This document shows positions 27,821 to 38,196 of a stretch of DNA of 64,000 bases, piece by piece. How positions within the stretch are numbered: the first letter of the stretch is position 1; each line of letters starts with the position of its first letter. This stretch comes from Roseibaca sp. Y0-43 (lineage in GTDB: Bacteria > Pseudomonadota > Alphaproteobacteria > Rhodobacterales > Rhodobacteraceae). Both the position numbers and the translations under genes were made by a program. Below the pieces are notes generated by a model, which saw nothing but the letters and a program-made list of their open reading frames with translations, made no database searches and had not been told where the DNA came from. The stretch spans positions 240,057 through 304,056 of the forward strand of contig NZ_JAFMPR010000004.1 of NCBI RefSeq assembly GCF_020667835.1, written 5' to 3'.

Positions 27821-29140
27821 ATGGCCGAGGCGAAGAAGCTTTTCATCAAGACCTATGGCTGCCAGATGAATGTCTATGACAGCGAGCGCATGGCCGAAGC
27901 CTTGGGCGCGCAGGGTTATGTCACCACGGACACGGCCGAAAATGCCGACATGATCTTGCTGAACACCTGCCACATCCGCGAGAAGGCCGCTGAAAAGGTC
28001 TATTCGGAACTGGGCCGCTTCAAGCCGCTGAAGGCCGCCAATCCCGACCTGAAAATCGGCGTTGCGGGCTGCGTGGCGCAGGCCGAGGGCGAAGAGATCA
28101 TGCGCCGCCAGCCCTTGGTCGATCTGGTCGTCGGCCCTCAAACCTATCACCGCCTGCCCGCGATGGAGCAGGCCGTGCGCGCAGGTGCCCGCGCGGTGGA
28201 CACCGATTTCCCCGAAGAGGACAAGTTCGACCACCTGCCCAAAGGCCCGCGCGCGGGCCGGGGGCCGACAGCGTTCCTGACCGTGCAGGAAGGCTGCGAC
28301 AAGTTCTGTGCCTTCTGCGTCGTGCCCTACACGCGCGGGGCCGAAGTGTCGCGCCCGGTCGCGCGCATCATGGCAGAAGCGCGCGATCTGGTAGACCGTG
28401 GCGTGCGCGAGATCACCCTTCTGGGCCAGAACGTGAATGCCTATCATGGCGAGGGCGAAGGCGGCGCCTGGACACTGGCGCGCCTGATCCGGGCGCTGGC
28501 CAAGGTGGACGGGCTGGAGCGTATCCGCTTCACCACCTCGCACCCCAATGACATGGATGACGACCTGATCGCGGCCCATGGTGATGAGCCGAAGCTGATG
28601 CCCTATCTGCACCTGCCCGTGCAATCGGGCAGCGACCGCATTCTGAAGGCGATGAACCGCAAGCATACCGCCGAAAGCTACCTGCGCCTGATCGAGCGTC
28701 TGCGCGCGGCGCGGCCCGACCTGCTGTTGTCGGGCGATTTCATCGTGGGCTTCCCCGGCGAAACCGAGACGGATTTCGACGACACGATGGCGCTGGTGCG
28801 CGCGGTGCATTACGGTCAGGCCTATAGCTTCAAGTATTCCGCGCGTCCCGGCACCCCGGCCGCTGAACGCGCGGGCGTGCCAGATGACGTGGCGAGCGAC
28901 CGACTGCACCGCTTGCAAGCGCTTCTGACCGAACAGCAGCGCGCGACGCAAGACAGCATGGTCGGGCGCGAGGTCTCGGTCCTGTTCGAGAAGCCGGGCC
29001 GCCTGCCGGGCCAGATGGTAGGGAAATCCGACTATCTGCACGCGGTCCATGTCAAGGACGCGGGCGCGCAGATCGGCCAGATCGCGCGGGTGCGTGTGAC
29101 CGAAAGTGCCGCCAATTCGCTGGCCGCCGTGCTGATCTGA
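27821..29140 (+). CDS. miaB: tRNA-2-methylthio-N6-dimethylallyladenosine synthase MiaB
   Basis: MiaB is a radical SAM methylthiotransferase that modifies A37 of tRNAs reading U-starting codons. The 439-residue protein has the N-terminal UPF0004 domain with cysteines in [15 protein letters not shown] and GCVAQ, the radical SAM motif CDKFCAFC near residue 155 and a C-terminal TRAM domain. I chose ATG 27821, which has AAGGGG six bases upstream; a GTG at 27785 with no ribosome binding site would add 12 residues. The length is standard for the family. Confidence 0.95.
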   Translation: MAEAKKLFIKTYGCQMNVYDSERMAEALGAQGYVTTDTAENADMILLNTCHIREKAAEKVYSELGRFKPLKAANPDLKIGVAGCVAQAEGEEIMRRQPLVDLVVGPQTYHRLPAMEQAVRAGARAVDTDFPEEDKFDHLPKGPRAGRGPTAFLTVQEGCDKFCAFCVVPYTRGAEVSRPVARIMAEARDLVDRGVREITLLGQNVNAYHGEGEGGAWTLARLIRALAKVDGLERIRFTTSHPNDMDDDLIAAHGDEPKLMPYLHLPVQSGSDRILKAMNRKHTAESYLRLIERLRAARPDLLLSGDFIVGFPGETETDFDDTMALVRAVHYGQAYSFKYSARPGTPAAERAGVPDDVASDRLHRLQALLTEQQRATQDSMVGREVSVLFEKPGRLPGQMVGKSDYLHAVHVKDAGAQIGQIARVRVTESAANSLAAVLI

Positions 29141-29141
29141 C

Positions 29142-29498
29142 ATGATCCACATGCTCGCCCTGATCCTGTCTTGCCAGCTTGCGGGTGAGGCGGTGTCGCG
29201 CGCGTTGTCACTGCCCGTGCCCGGACCGGTTCTGGGCATGGCCCTGTTGTTCGCGCTTATGCTGGCTAGCCCGCGCCTGGCAGAGGCCGTGCGCCCGGTG
29301 GGAGAGGGCATCTTGCGCCACCTGTCGCTTCTCTTCGTGCCGGCGGGTGTGGGCGTGGTCGGGCATTTGCGTCTGTTGGGGGAAAACGCGGCGGCCATCG
29401 GCGTCGCGCTGGTCGGGTCGACTGTTCTGGCCATTGCCGTGGGCGCGCTTGTGTTTCGCGCCGTGGCGCGACTGACCGAGGGCAAGCCCGATGCGTGA
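29142..29498 (+). CDS. lrgA: LrgA/CidA family holin-like membrane protein
   Basis: A 118-residue membrane protein with four hydrophobic helices and the family motif LPVPGPVLGMALLF near residue 24. LrgA/CidA proteins work with LrgB/CidB in control of murein hydrolase activity or, by newer evidence in other bacteria, in small-molecule export. It begins directly after the miaB stop and its end overlaps lrgB by 8 nt, so it is translationally coupled to lrgB. Confidence 0.9.
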   Translation: MIHMLALILSCQLAGEAVSRALSLPVPGPVLGMALLFALMLASPRLAEAVRPVGEGILRHLSLLFVPAGVGVVGHLRLLGENAAAIGVALVGSTVLAIAVGALVFRAVARLTEGKPDA

Positions 29499-30207
29499 TT
29501 TCACCGAAATCTGGTCCTACCTTGCCGCCGGCCCCTTGGTCTGGCTGACCGCCACGCTGGTCGCCTACCTGCTGGCCGACGCGGTCGCTGCGCGGCTGGG
29601 CCGCCGTCCGCTGGCCAATCCGGTGGCGGGCGCGGTGGTGCTTCTGGCGCTGCTTCTGTGGCTGACAGGCACCAGCTACGACACCTATTTCGAGGGCGCG
29701 CAATTCGTCCATTTCCTGCTGGGCCCGGCGACCGTCTGCCTTGCCATTCCCCTATGGCTGCATCGCGCCACCGTGCGGCGCGCGGCGCTTCCCATCGTGG
29801 CGGCGTTGCTGGCCGGGTCGTTCACCGCGCTTGCCTCTGCGCTCGCGCTGGGCAAAGCGCTGGGCCTCTCGCCCGACATGCTGGCAACCATCGCCCCAAA
29901 AAGCACGACCGCCCCTGTCGCGCTGGGTATCAGCCAGTCGCTTGGCGGCTCGCCCACGCTGACGGCGGTGCTGGTGGTGCTGACGGGCATGATCGGCGCG
30001 GTGGTCATCACGCCCATGATGAACGCCTTTCGCATCACCGACTGGCGCGCGCGTGGCTTGGCGGTGGGGGTGGCAGCACATGGCATAGGCACGGCGCGCG
30101 CGCTACAGGTCAACCCGCAGGCGGGCGCGTTCGCAGGCATCGGCATGGCGCTGAACGCGATCGTCACGGCGCTGCTGGCCCCGTGGTTGCTCGCGCTGTT
30201 TCTTTAG
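29491..30207 (+). CDS. lrgB: LrgB/CidB family membrane protein
   Basis: The 238-residue integral membrane protein has the LrgB core with [15 protein letters not shown] near residue 130 and [10 protein letters not shown] near 170, followed by [10 protein letters not shown]. It forms a pair with the overlapping lrgA gene. Its end overlaps the convergent smpB gene by 4 nt. Confidence 0.92.
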   Translation: MRDFTEIWSYLAAGPLVWLTATLVAYLLADAVAARLGRRPLANPVAGAVVLLALLLWLTGTSYDTYFEGAQFVHFLLGPATVCLAIPLWLHRATVRRAALPIVAALLAGSFTALASALALGKALGLSPDMLATIAPKSTTAPVALGISQSLGGSPTLTAVLVVLTGMIGAVVITPMMNAFRITDWRARGLAVGVAAHGIGTARALQVNPQAGAFAGIGMALNAIVTALLAPWLLALFL

Positions 30208-30677
30208 CCGTGCTCTTTCAGCAAACGGCGCTTCTGCTTGTCCCAGTCGCGCTTGGCTTCGGTCGCGCGCTTGTCGGCCAGCTTCTTGCCCTTGGCGACC
30301 GCGATCTTCAGCTTCACCAGTCCACGATGGTTGAAATACATCACCAGTGGCACAAGCGTCATGCCGTCCTTCGCCGTGGCCGCCCAAAGCTGCGCCAATT
30401 CCTTGCGAGAGGCGAGCAGCTTGCGCCGCCGCCTTTCGTCATGGCCGAAGGTCTTGGCCTGCAAATAGGGCGCGATATAGCTGTTCACCAACCACAGCTC
30501 GCCATCTTCCACGGCGGCATAGCTTTCGGCGATATTCGCCTTGCCCGTGCGCAGCGATTTCACTTCCGACCCGGTCAGCATGATCCCGCATTCAAGATCA
30601 CTCTCGATTGCGTAATCGAACCGCGCACGGCGGTTTTCAGCGATGACTTTGTAGTTCGGGTCGGATTTCTGGGCCAT
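30204..30677 (-). CDS. smpB: SsrA-binding protein SmpB
   Basis: SmpB binds tmRNA and is needed for trans-translation, the rescue of stalled ribosomes. The 157-residue protein has the family core with [25 protein letters not shown] near residue 18 (the conserved GSEVKS) and a basic C-terminal tail containing [13 protein letters not shown], which mimics the decoding-site helix. No ssrA gene was seen in the window. Confidence 0.96.
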   Translation of the reverse strand: MAQKSDPNYKVIAENRRARFDYAIESDLECGIMLTGSEVKSLRTGKANIAESYAAVEDGELWLVNSYIAPYLQAKTFGHDERRRRKLLASRKELAQLWAATAKDGMTLVPLVMYFNHRGLVKLKIAVAKGKKLADKRATEAKRDWDKQKRRLLKEHG

Positions 30678-30710
30678 GTCAGCGCAGATAAGGGCGCACC
30701 CGCCCCATGT

Positions 30711-31418
30711 CTAGGGCTTCAGGCGCACTTGTAGCGCATTGCCCGGCGCTTTGCGCAACTCGAACGCGCCCGCGCGGCTCACCAATTCGCTCAGCTTCGC
30801 GCAGCCATAATTGCGGCTGTCGAAATCCGGGTTTGCCGCAACAATGAACTGCCCCAACGGCCCAAGCGAGAACCACTCTTCGTCCTTGTCGATCGCCTGC
30901 ATCGCGGCCTTTATCAGCGGCACCGCCTGCGCGGGCTGCGCCTTGGCGCCTTGCTTGCCTGCATCGGGCGCGGCTTCGGGCAGGATATTCTCGACAAAGA
31001 TGAACCGCTTGCAGGCCTTGCGAAACGCTTCGGGCGTCTTTTGCTGGCCGATGCCGTAGACATCCAGACCCTGTTCGCGGATGCGGCTTGCCAGCCGCGT
31101 GAAATCGCTGTCGGAACTGACCAGCACGAACCCGTCGAAGCGGCCCGAATGCAACAGGTCCATCGCGTCTATGACCAGCGCGATGTCGGACGAATTCTTG
31201 CCCACCGTATTCGCGGGCTGGTGATGCGGCACCAGTGCAAGGCTGGGCAGCTTGTCCTGCCAGCCCGACATCTGGCTGCGCGAGAAATCTCCATAAATGC
31301 GCCGCACGCTCGCCTCGCCCAAGCTGGCGATCTCTTCGAAAATCGCCTCGGCCCATTTGGGGCTGGAATTGTCGGCGTCGATCAGAACCGCAAGAAGCGG
31401 TATCCCCGCGCGTGCCAT
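30711..31418 (-). CDS. NYN domain protein (LabA/DUF88-like) with C-terminal OST-HTH-like domain
   Basis: The 235-residue protein has an NYN (PIN-like RNase) domain with acidic residues in VLIDADNS near residue 12, DIALVIDAMD near 83 and LVSSDSDFTRLA near 99. These are the expected metal-binding positions. After a Pro/Ala-rich linker a C-terminal domain of about 70 residues resembles OST-HTH/LOTUS (FSLGPLGQFI, DFDSRNYGCAKLSELV). NYN proteins are predicted RNases; the target is unknown. A palindromic repeat lies just upstream of the start. Confidence 0.85.
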   Translation of the reverse strand: MARAGIPLLAVLIDADNSSPKWAEAIFEEIASLGEASVRRIYGDFSRSQMSGWQDKLPSLALVPHHQPANTVGKNSSDIALVIDAMDLLHSGRFDGFVLVSSDSDFTRLASRIREQGLDVYGIGQQKTPEAFRKACKRFIFVENILPEAAPDAGKQGAKAQPAQAVPLIKAAMQAIDKDEEWFSLGPLGQFIVAANPDFDSRNYGCAKLSELVSRAGAFELRKAPGNALQVRLKP

Positions 31419-31427
31419 GGCTGCTCC

Positions 31428-31489
31428 TTCATCCTTGCAAAAATATCCCGGGGGAGTCGCGGCTTGCCGCGACGGGGGCAGCGCCCCCT
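31428..31489 (+). repeat. Dispersed palindromic repeat, copy B
   Basis: The plus strand carries the conserved CATCCTTGCAAAAATATCC module followed by two GC hairpins (TCGCGG/CCGCGA and GGGGGC/GCCCCC). It is nearly identical in layout to the reverse complement of copy A at 25733-25792. It lies between two minus-strand genes and touches the stop codon of the GNAT gene. Confidence 0.75.
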
Positions 31490-31994
31490 ACACCACCCGA
31501 TACATGACCAGCGCGTCGACGTAACCCGCTTTCGGATGCCGGAATGCGCCGGGCAGGCGGCCCACGATCTCGAACCCCGCGCGCGCCCATGTCGTCACGG
31601 CGCGGGTATTAGTCTCAACCACGAAATTGAACTGCATCGCGCGGTAGCCTTCGGCCTTTGCCCGTTCCAGCGCATCTTCCAACATCGCGCGCGCCACACC
31701 GCGCCCCTGCGCTGCGGGCGCGGTCACGAAGCCGCAATTGCACACATGCGCCCCGCCGCCTTGCTGGTTGGGGCAGATGTAGTAGCTGCCCAAGGTCGTG
31801 CCCTCGGCCTCTGCCAGATAGGCTTTATGCGTGCCGCCGCACCAATAGGCCAGCGCCGCCTCGCGGCTGATCGCAGGGTCGACCGCATAGGTGTCGCCCG
31901 CGCGGAAGACGGGCTTTAGCATGGTCCAAAGTGCGTCGTGATCCGCCGCGCCCGCGCGCCGGATCACCAGTTTCGTGTCCGCCGTCAGGCTCAA
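31488..31994 (-). CDS. GNAT family N-acetyltransferase
   Basis: The 168-residue protein has a complete GNAT fold, including the acetyl-CoA binding segment [13 protein letters not shown] near residue 96 and the motif B region [20 protein letters not shown]. The substrate is unknown. Its start overlaps the end of the upstream formaldehyde dehydrogenase gene by 4 nt, so the two are probably one transcript. Confidence 0.88.
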   Translation of the reverse strand: MSLTADTKLVIRRAGAADHDALWTMLKPVFRAGDTYAVDPAISREAALAYWCGGTHKAYLAEAEGTTLGSYYICPNQQGGGAHVCNCGFVTAPAAQGRGVARAMLEDALERAKAEGYRAMQFNFVVETNTRAVTTWARAGFEIVGRLPGAFRHPKAGYVDALVMYRVV

Positions 31995-33118
31995 AATTCA
32001 ACCACTGCGCGGATCGACTTGCCTTCATGCATCAGGTCGAACCCTTCGTTGATCTGATCGAGCGTCAGCTTGTGGGTGATCATCGGGTCGATCTCGATCT
32101 TGCCGTCCATATACCAATCTACAAAGCGCGGCACGTCCGAACGCCCCTTGGCCCCGCCAAAGGCCGTGCCCTTCCAGACGCGGCCCGTGACAAGCTGGAA
32201 GGGCCGCGTGCTGATCTCGGCACCCGCCGGTGCGACCCCGATGATGACCGACACGCCCCAGCCGCGGTGCGAACATTCCAGCGCCTCGCGCATGACCTGC
32301 ACATTGCCGGTGGCGTCGAAGGAATAATCCACGCCCCCGATCGCGTCATCTCCGCGTTGGGTCAGCTTGATGATCTCGGCGGTGACGCTCTCGACCTTGG
32401 ACGGGTTGATGAAATGCGTCATCCCGAATTTGCGCGCCATCTCGGCCTTGCCGTCATTCAGGTCGACCCCGATAATCATGTCGGCCCCGGCCATGCGCAG
32501 CCCCTGAATGACGTTCAGACCAATGCCACCCAGCCCGAATACCGCCGCCGTGGACCCGATTTCCACGCCCGCCGTGTTGATGACCGCGCCGATGCCGGTG
32601 GTCACGCCGCAGCCGATATAACAGATTTTGTCGAAGGGCGCGTCGTCGCGCACCTTGGCCAGCGCGATTTCCGGCAGGACCGTGTGGTTCGCGAAGGTCG
32701 AGCAGCCCATGTAGTGATAGATCGGCGTTCCATCGAGCATGGAAAACCGTGTCGTGCCATCGGGCATCAGCCCCTTGCCCTGGGTGCCGCGAATGGCCGT
32801 GCACAGGTTCGTCTTGCCCGAGCGGCAGGAATAGCACTCGCGGCATTCGGGCGTGTAAAGCGGGATCACATGATCGCCGGGTTTCAGCGTCGTGACCCCT
32901 TCGCCCACCTCCAGCACCACGCCTGCGCCCTCATGGCCCAAGATGGACGGGAACAGCCCTTCCGGGTCCGCGCCAGACCGGGTGAATTCGTCGGTGTGAC
33001 AAATGCCCGTGGCCTTGATCTCGACCAGAACCTCGCCCGCCTTGGGGCCGTCAAGGTTCACTTCCATGATTTCCAAGGGCTTTCCGGCCTCTAGGGCGAC
33101 TGCGGCGCGTGTGCGCAT
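31991..33118 (-). CDS. adhC: S-(hydroxymethyl)glutathione dehydrogenase / class III alcohol dehydrogenase
   Basis: This zinc-dependent dehydrogenase oxidises the formaldehyde-glutathione adduct to S-formylglutathione in formaldehyde detoxification. The 375-residue protein shows catalytic zinc ligands Cys40 (TGICHTDE) and His in GHEGAG, the four-Cys structural zinc loop ([15 protein letters not shown]) and the NAD-binding [13 protein letters not shown] motif. The length is typical of class III enzymes. The gene is divergent from the DUF2794 gene. No S-formylglutathione hydrolase gene is seen nearby. Confidence 0.95.
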   Translation of the reverse strand: MRTRAAVALEAGKPLEIMEVNLDGPKAGEVLVEIKATGICHTDEFTRSGADPEGLFPSILGHEGAGVVLEVGEGVTTLKPGDHVIPLYTPECRECYSCRSGKTNLCTAIRGTQGKGLMPDGTTRFSMLDGTPIYHYMGCSTFANHTVLPEIALAKVRDDAPFDKICYIGCGVTTGIGAVINTAGVEIGSTAAVFGLGGIGLNVIQGLRMAGADMIIGVDLNDGKAEMARKFGMTHFINPSKVESVTAEIIKLTQRGDDAIGGVDYSFDATGNVQVMREALECSHRGWGVSVIIGVAPAGAEISTRPFQLVTGRVWKGTAFGGAKGRSDVPRFVDWYMDGKIEIDPMITHKLTLDQINEGFDLMHEGKSIRAVVEF

Positions 33119-33266
33119 GGGGCTATCCTCCGCGTGTTATCGTTGCGCGCAGCATGGCCCGGCAGGCGGTCCATGCGCAAGCCCATCTGCGGCTTTAACA
33201 GGCGCGAAAGCGAAGCGGGCCGCCTGCGGGCTTGATTTTTATCCCGGCGCGTCACACTCTTTTCAC

Positions 33267-33602
33267 ATGAACATGCAAACGCCGTTTTCCGCGCAGGCCG
33301 GTCAGGTCAGCTTCGACCGCCGCGAATTGGGGGTCATCCTGTCGCTTTACGGGCGCATGGTCGCGGCGGGCGAGTGGCGCGATTACGGCATTTCCTGCCT
33401 TAGCCAGTCGGCGGTGTTCTCGGTGTTCCGGCGCACGGCGGAAACCCCGCTCTACCGCATCGAAAAACACCCCGCCCTGCGCAACCGGCAGGGCATGTAC
33501 ATGGTCGTGGGCATGGACGGGCAAATCCTGAAACGCGGGCATGATCTTGCGCAGGTCTTGCGGGTGATCGAACGCAAATCACTGCGCGTGGTGGGCGACT
33601 AG
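33267..33602 (+). CDS. DUF2794 family protein
   Basis: The 111-residue protein matches DUF2794, a short cytoplasmic family restricted mainly to alphaproteobacteria. Recognisable pieces are FDRRELGVILSLYGRMVAAGEWRDY near residue 16 (given here only as a family landmark) and LYRIEKHP near 72. The start at 33267 was chosen because it gives the usual family length; the ribosome binding site is weak. The function is unknown. Confidence 0.85.
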   Translation: MNMQTPFSAQAGQVSFDRRELGVILSLYGRMVAAGEWRDYGISCLSQSAVFSVFRRTAETPLYRIEKHPALRNRQGMYMVVGMDGQILKRGHDLAQVLRVIERKSLRVVGD

Positions 33603-33675
33603 GGCTTTACAGGGCCGCCCGCTTGGCATACCCAACCGGCATGATTACGCACGCACCCCATACCCTGACCCTGCG

Positions 33676-33690
33676 ACGCCGCTTCGGCGT
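33676..33690. terminator. Weak hairpin between DUF2794 gene and argD
   Basis: A 6-bp perfect GC stem (33676-33681 with 33685-33690) around CTT lies 74 nt after the DUF2794 stop. There is no clear T-run, so termination is only a possibility. The rest of the 196-bp gap shows nothing else convincing apart from a TTGACT at 33741 without a good -10 partner. Confidence 0.25.
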
Positions 33691-33798
33691 GTAATCTTGC
33701 CCACGCGCGCCCCGGCGCACGCCTTCCCCCATCACCGATGTTGACTTGGCCGCGCCGCTTTGGCAGGTCAGTGGCTTCTTTCCAACGGGATACCGCCC

Positions 33799-34974
33799 AT
33801 GAACGCCCCTTTTCCGCCGGTTCTGCCCACCTATAATCGCACGCCCCTGTCCTTCGTCAAAGGCGAAGGCGTCTGGCTGACCGAAGCCTCGGGCGCGCGA
33901 TATCTCGACCTGACCTCGGGGATTGCCGTGAACGCGCTGGGCCATGCGCACCCGGCGCTGGTGCAGGTGCTGCACGATCAGGCGCAGGCGCTCTGGCATG
34001 TCTCGAACCTGTATAAGATCCCGGCGCAGGAACAACTCGCGCAGGCGTTGGTCGATAACACCTTCGCCGATACCGTGTTCTTCACAAATTCCGGCACAGA
34101 GGCGGCGGAACTCGCCATCAAGATGGTCCGCAAATACTGGTATGAGAGGGGCGAGGACCGTCCCACCATCCTGACCTTCGAGGGTGCGTTTCATGGCCGC
34201 TCGACCGGGGCGATCGCCGCCGCCGGGTCGGAAAAGATGACAAAGGGCTTCGGCCCGCTTATGCCCGGCTTCAAGGTGCTGCCATGGGGCGACCATGATG
34301 CGCTGAAAGCGGCCCTTGATGACAGCGTCGCCGCCGTCATGATCGAACCCGTCCAAGGCGAAGGCGGCATCCGTCCCTTGCCCGACCAATGCCTGAAGGG
34401 CCTGCGCGACGCTTGCGACAGCACCGGCGCGCTGCTGGTTCTGGACGAGGTGCAATGCGGCATGGGCCGCACGGGCCGCCTCTTCGCGCATGAATGGGCA
34501 GGGATCGCGCCCGACATCATGATGGTCGCCAAGGGCATCGGCGGCGGCTTCCCGCTAGGGGCCGTTCTGGCCACGGCCAATGCGGCCAGCGGCATGACCG
34601 CGGGCACGCACGGGTCCACCTATGGCGGCAACCCGCTGGCCTGCGCCATCGGGGCCAAGGTCGTCGAAATCGTGACCGCGCCCGGCTTTCTGGAAGATGT
34701 GCAGCGCAAAAGCGCCGGTTTCCGCCAAAGCCTTGAGGGGCTGGTCGCCGCGCACCCGGATGTGTTCGAAGCCGTGCGCGGGCAGGGGCTGATCCTTGGC
34801 CTGAAATGCCGCGCGCCCAATGCCGATGTGGTCAAAGCGGCCCAAGCCCAGCACCTGCTGACAGTGCCCGCTGCCGACAATGTCGTGCGCCTGCTGCCGC
34901 CGCTGACCATCACCCCAGAGGAATTGTCCGACGCCGTCGCGCGCCTTGACGCGGCCGCGCAATCCCTCGTCTAA
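33799..34974 (+). CDS. argD: Acetylornithine aminotransferase
   Basis: ArgD transaminates N-acetylglutamate semialdehyde in arginine biosynthesis. The 391-residue protein is a class III aminotransferase with [15 protein letters not shown] near residue 95, [11 protein letters not shown] near 185, [14 protein letters not shown] near 213 and the PLP-binding lysine in [13 protein letters not shown] near 245. The start at 33799 gives the standard length. argF follows on the same strand about 77 nt downstream, across a degenerate palindromic repeat. Confidence 0.95.
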   Translation: MNAPFPPVLPTYNRTPLSFVKGEGVWLTEASGARYLDLTSGIAVNALGHAHPALVQVLHDQAQALWHVSNLYKIPAQEQLAQALVDNTFADTVFFTNSGTEAAELAIKMVRKYWYERGEDRPTILTFEGAFHGRSTGAIAAAGSEKMTKGFGPLMPGFKVLPWGDHDALKAALDDSVAAVMIEPVQGEGGIRPLPDQCLKGLRDACDSTGALLVLDEVQCGMGRTGRLFAHEWAGIAPDIMMVAKGIGGGFPLGAVLATANAASGMTAGTHGSTYGGNPLACAIGAKVVEIVTAPGFLEDVQRKSAGFRQSLEGLVAAHPDVFEAVRGQGLILGLKCRAPNADVVKAAQAQHLLTVPAADNVVRLLPPLTITPEELSDAVARLDAAAQSLV

Positions 34975-35021
34975 CTTCATCCTTGCCCAAATATCCCGGG
35001 AGCGCGAGGGCAGCGCCCTCG
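34975..35021 (+). repeat. Dispersed palindromic repeat, degenerate copy C
   Basis: The sequence contains CATCCTTGCCCAAATATCC followed by a hairpin GCGAGGGC/GCCCTCGC. It is a shorter, diverged copy of the repeat at 25733-25792 and 31428-31489. It lies between argD and argF and could lower transcription into argF. Confidence 0.6.
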
Positions 35022-35051
35022 CATTTCCCGCCAGCCAGAAGGCCCGATGCC

Positions 35052-35978
35052 ATGCCGCATTTCCTCGACCTCCACACCACCGACCGGGCCGCTTTGCGCG
35101 CCATGATCGATCAGGCCCATAGCATGAAACAGGCGCGGGCTGACCGGCCCAAGGGCACGCCTGATGACGACCAGCCCCTCAAGGGCCGCATGGTCGCGCT
35201 GATTTTCGAGAAACCCTCGACCCGCACACGCGTCAGTTTCGACATGGGTGTGCGGCAGATGGGCGGGCAAAGCATGGTTCTGTCCGGGTCCGAGATGCAG
35301 CTTGGCCATGGTGAGACGATCGCCGACACGGCCCGCGTGCTGTCACGCTATGTCGACCTCATCATGATCCGCACGTTCGAAGAAACCGTGCTGCATGAAT
35401 TGGCCGAATACGCGTCGGTTCCGGTCATTAACGGGCTGACGAATGAAAGCCACCCGTGCCAGATCATGGCCGATATCTTGACCTATGAAGAACATCGCGG
35501 GCCGATCAAGGGCCGTCGCGTGGTCTGGCTGGGCGATGGCAACAATGTCTGCGCGTCGTTCCTGCACGCTGCGGGGCAGTTCGGCTTCGACATGGTCTTT
35601 GCCGGGCCAGAGTCGCTGGACCCAGACCCCAAGGCCGTGGCCTTTGCCCGCGAGCATGGCGTGCATGTCGAGATCATGCGCGACGCCACGCGCGCCGTGG
35701 CCGGTGCCGATCTGGTCGTGACCGACACTTGGGTCAGTATGCATGACAGCCAGTCGAACCGCGAACGCCGCCACAACCTGCTGCGCCCCTACCAGGTGAA
35801 TGATGCGCTGATGAGCCACGCCAAGCGCGACGCGCTGTTCATGCACTGCCTGCCCGCCCATCGCGAGGAAGAAGTGACCAATGCCGTCATGGATGGCCCG
35901 CAATCCGTGGTCTTTGACGAGGCGGAAAACCGTCTGCACGCCCAAAAGGCGGTGATGCGCTACTGTCTGGGTGTCTGA
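35052..35978 (+). CDS. argF: Ornithine carbamoyltransferase
   Basis: ArgF makes citrulline from ornithine and carbamoyl phosphate. The 308-residue protein has the carbamoyl phosphate motif [11 protein letters not shown] near residue 52, the HPCQIMADI block near 135 and the ornithine-binding [11 protein letters not shown] near 265. The start at 35052 gives the usual length; an upstream in-frame extension would be read through the repeat and is unlikely. Confidence 0.95.
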   Translation: MPHFLDLHTTDRAALRAMIDQAHSMKQARADRPKGTPDDDQPLKGRMVALIFEKPSTRTRVSFDMGVRQMGGQSMVLSGSEMQLGHGETIADTARVLSRYVDLIMIRTFEETVLHELAEYASVPVINGLTNESHPCQIMADILTYEEHRGPIKGRRVVWLGDGNNVCASFLHAAGQFGFDMVFAGPESLDPDPKAVAFAREHGVHVEIMRDATRAVAGADLVVTDTWVSMHDSQSNRERRHNLLRPYQVNDALMSHAKRDALFMHCLPAHREEEVTNAVMDGPQSVVFDEAENRLHAQKAVMRYCLGV

Positions 35979-36056
35979 CCTCCGGCTTGGGTTGCTCGCT
36001 CTGGCCAGTGTGGCCTAGGCAGCTTACCTTTTCGTTAAAGCAGCCAAGGACAGCCC

Positions 36057-37508
36057 ATGCCCATCGCATTCGACAACAGCTATGCCCGAGAGTTGAAAGG
36101 CGCCTATGTTCCGGTCGCGCCGCAGGGCTGGGCCGCGCCTGACCTAGTGCTTCTGAACACCGCATGGGCCGCGCATCTGGGGCTGGATACGGCGTATCTG
36201 CAAAGCCCAGAGGGTGTCGCAACCTTGTCGGGCCACGCCGCGCCAGAGGGGGCGCAGCCCCTTGCTCAGGCCTATGCCGGGCACCAGTTCGGCAGTTTCA
36301 ACCCGCAACTGGGCGATGGGCGCGCCTATCTGATGGGCGAAGTGGTTGCGCCCGATGGCACGCGCCATGACATCCACCTCAAGGGCGCGGGCCGCACGCC
36401 CTTTGCGCGCGGAGGCGACGGGCGTGCGGTCCTGGGGCCGGTTTTGCGCGAATACCTTGTGTCAGAGGCGATGGCGGCGCTTGGCATCCCCACCACCCGC
36501 GCGCTTGCCGCCTGCACCACGGGCGACCGGGTGCTGCGTCAGCATGGGCTTGAGCCGGGTGCGGTTCTGGCGCGCACCGCGACCAGCCATTTGCGCGTGG
36601 GCACTTTGCAGTTCTTTGCCGCGCGTGGGCAGACTGACATGGTCGCGCGCGTGGCCGATTACGCGATTGGGCGGCATGATCCCGACCTTGCAGGGACCGA
36701 TGGGCGCTATCTGGCGTTCCTGTCCCGCGTCGGCACGCGGCAGGCGCGGCTTGTGGCGCAATGGATGGGCGTGGGCTTCGTTCATGGGGTGATGAATACC
36801 GACAATTGCACGCTTTCGGGTGAAACCATCGACTATGGCCCTTGCGCCTTCATGGACAGCTACGATCCCGCCACCGTGTTCAGCTCCATCGACCATGGCG
36901 GGCGCTATGCCTATGGCAACCAGCCCGGCATCTTGTTGTGGAACATGTCGCGGTTGGCAGAGGCGCTTTTGCCATTGATCGACCCGGATCAGGACCGCGC
37001 GATTGCGCTGGCCACGGAAACGGTCGAGCGGGTGCAGGATGATTATCGCGCCGCGTGGCTTGCGGTTTTCGCGCGCAAGCTGGGGTTCGATGGCCCATGC
37101 CCCGAGGGGCTGGTCGATGACCTGCACAGACTGCTGGACGGGCAGGACGTGGATTTCACCAGCTTCTTCCGTCTGTTGCCCGAGGCCATCACCGGCACGG
37201 CCGCGCCGCTGAAAGCCTTGTTCAAAACCGGCGAGGGGCTGGAAGATTGGCTGGCAGAGCTGACACGGGCCTTGGACAAACCCGATTTGGCGCCTGATAG
37301 GATGCGCGCGGTCAATCCCGTCTATATTCCGCGTAACCACTTGGTAGAGCACGCTTTGGAAGCTGCGAGCGAGTATGGCGACCTGAACCCGTTCCTGTCA
37401 CTTTTGGAACATGTTCAGCAGCCGTTCACCAAGCGCGAAGGCAGCGAGGCCTATGCCGCCCCCGCGCCCAAGGATGCGGGCCCGGTCGTGACCTTCTGCG
37501 GCACCTAA
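36057..37508 (+). CDS. selO: SelO/YdiU family protein adenylyltransferase
   Basis: SelO is a pseudokinase-fold enzyme that transfers AMP to Ser/Thr/Tyr of proteins, many of them redox-related. The 483-residue protein has the signatures YAGHQFGSFNPQLGDGRA near residue 75, KGAGRTPFARGGDGRA near 108 and MNTDNCTLSGETIDYGP near 245. The C-terminus ends in Cys-Gly-Thr, with the Cys at the antepenultimate place where eukaryotic SelO has selenocysteine. It overlaps the convergent EVE gene by 4 nt. Confidence 0.93.
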   Translation: MPIAFDNSYARELKGAYVPVAPQGWAAPDLVLLNTAWAAHLGLDTAYLQSPEGVATLSGHAAPEGAQPLAQAYAGHQFGSFNPQLGDGRAYLMGEVVAPDGTRHDIHLKGAGRTPFARGGDGRAVLGPVLREYLVSEAMAALGIPTTRALAACTTGDRVLRQHGLEPGAVLARTATSHLRVGTLQFFAARGQTDMVARVADYAIGRHDPDLAGTDGRYLAFLSRVGTRQARLVAQWMGVGFVHGVMNTDNCTLSGETIDYGPCAFMDSYDPATVFSSIDHGGRYAYGNQPGILLWNMSRLAEALLPLIDPDQDRAIALATETVERVQDDYRAAWLAVFARKLGFDGPCPEGLVDDLHRLLDGQDVDFTSFFRLLPEAITGTAAPLKALFKTGEGLEDWLAELTRALDKPDLAPDRMRAVNPVYIPRNHLVEHALEAASEYGDLNPFLSLLEHVQQPFTKREGSEAYAAPAPKDAGPVVTFCGT

Positions 37509-37918
37509 AGGCCGCCCAGTTCGCAGATCACTGCCCATTCCTCTGGCCGTACCGGCTGCACGGAAAGACGCGCCTGTTTCAGCAGCGCCATGTCCGCCAA
37601 GCGAGGGTCGTTCTTGCACATTTCCAACGTGACGGGCGTTTTCAGGGGCGAAACAGCGCGCACATCGACACATTCCCAACGTGGGTCGTCCGTGGTGCTG
37701 TCGGGGTGGGCGGTGGCGATGACCTCTGCAATGCCGACCACGGCCTTGTCACTTTGCGAGTGGTAGAAGAACACCCGGTCGCCAATCGCCATCTCGCGCA
37801 TCATGTTGCGGGCTTGGTAGTTGCGTACGCCGTCCCATTCTTCGCCCGCGTCGCCCTTGGCGACAAGGTCGTCCCATGAAAACGCGTCGGGTTCGGATTT
37901 CATCAGCCAGTAGCGCAT
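37505..37918 (-). CDS. EVE domain protein
   Basis: The 137-residue protein is a single EVE (PUA-like) domain: it begins RYWLMKSEPDAFSWDDL and contains WDGVRNYQARNMMREM and DRVFFYHSQ. EVE domains bind modified bases in RNA or DNA. The start at 37918 shares one base with the stop of the upstream YciI gene (TGATG), showing coupling; an upstream ATG at 37939 is less likely. Confidence 0.92.
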   Translation of the reverse strand: MRYWLMKSEPDAFSWDDLVAKGDAGEEWDGVRNYQARNMMREMAIGDRVFFYHSQSDKAVVGIAEVIATAHPDSTTDDPRWECVDVRAVSPLKTPVTLEMCKNDPRLADMALLKQARLSVQPVRPEEWAVICELGGL

Positions 37919-38193
37919 CAGCCGATGACCTTTTTCCACTCCTGCACGCGGACATCCGCAAACAGACCCGCTTTCGCATAGGGGTCGCCCTTGCCCCAGT
38001 CCAGCGTCGCGGTCAGGTCGGGCAGGTCCAGCACGATCAGCGAGCCGGCCATCTCGCCCGCGTCATCCAGCAGCGGCCCGGCCTGCACGACCACGCCGGT
38101 GTCACGCACATAGGCCAGATGCGCGTCGCGGGTGGCTTTGCGCAGCTCCAGCGCGCCGGGTTTGTCGGTGCAGACCATCATGAAAAGGGGCAT
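37918..38193 (-). CDS. YciI family protein
   Basis: The 91-residue protein is a complete YciI-like domain with DKPGALELRKATRDAHLAYV near residue 9 and DPYAKAGLFADVRVQEWKK at the end. It belongs to the dimeric alpha-beta barrel fold. The function is unknown. It is part of the tsaD-gpsA-yciI-EVE run on the minus strand with almost no gaps. Confidence 0.9.
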   Translation of the reverse strand: MPLFMMVCTDKPGALELRKATRDAHLAYVRDTGVVVQAGPLLDDAGEMAGSLIVLDLPDLTATLDWGKGDPYAKAGLFADVRVQEWKKVIG

Positions 38194-38196
38194 CGG

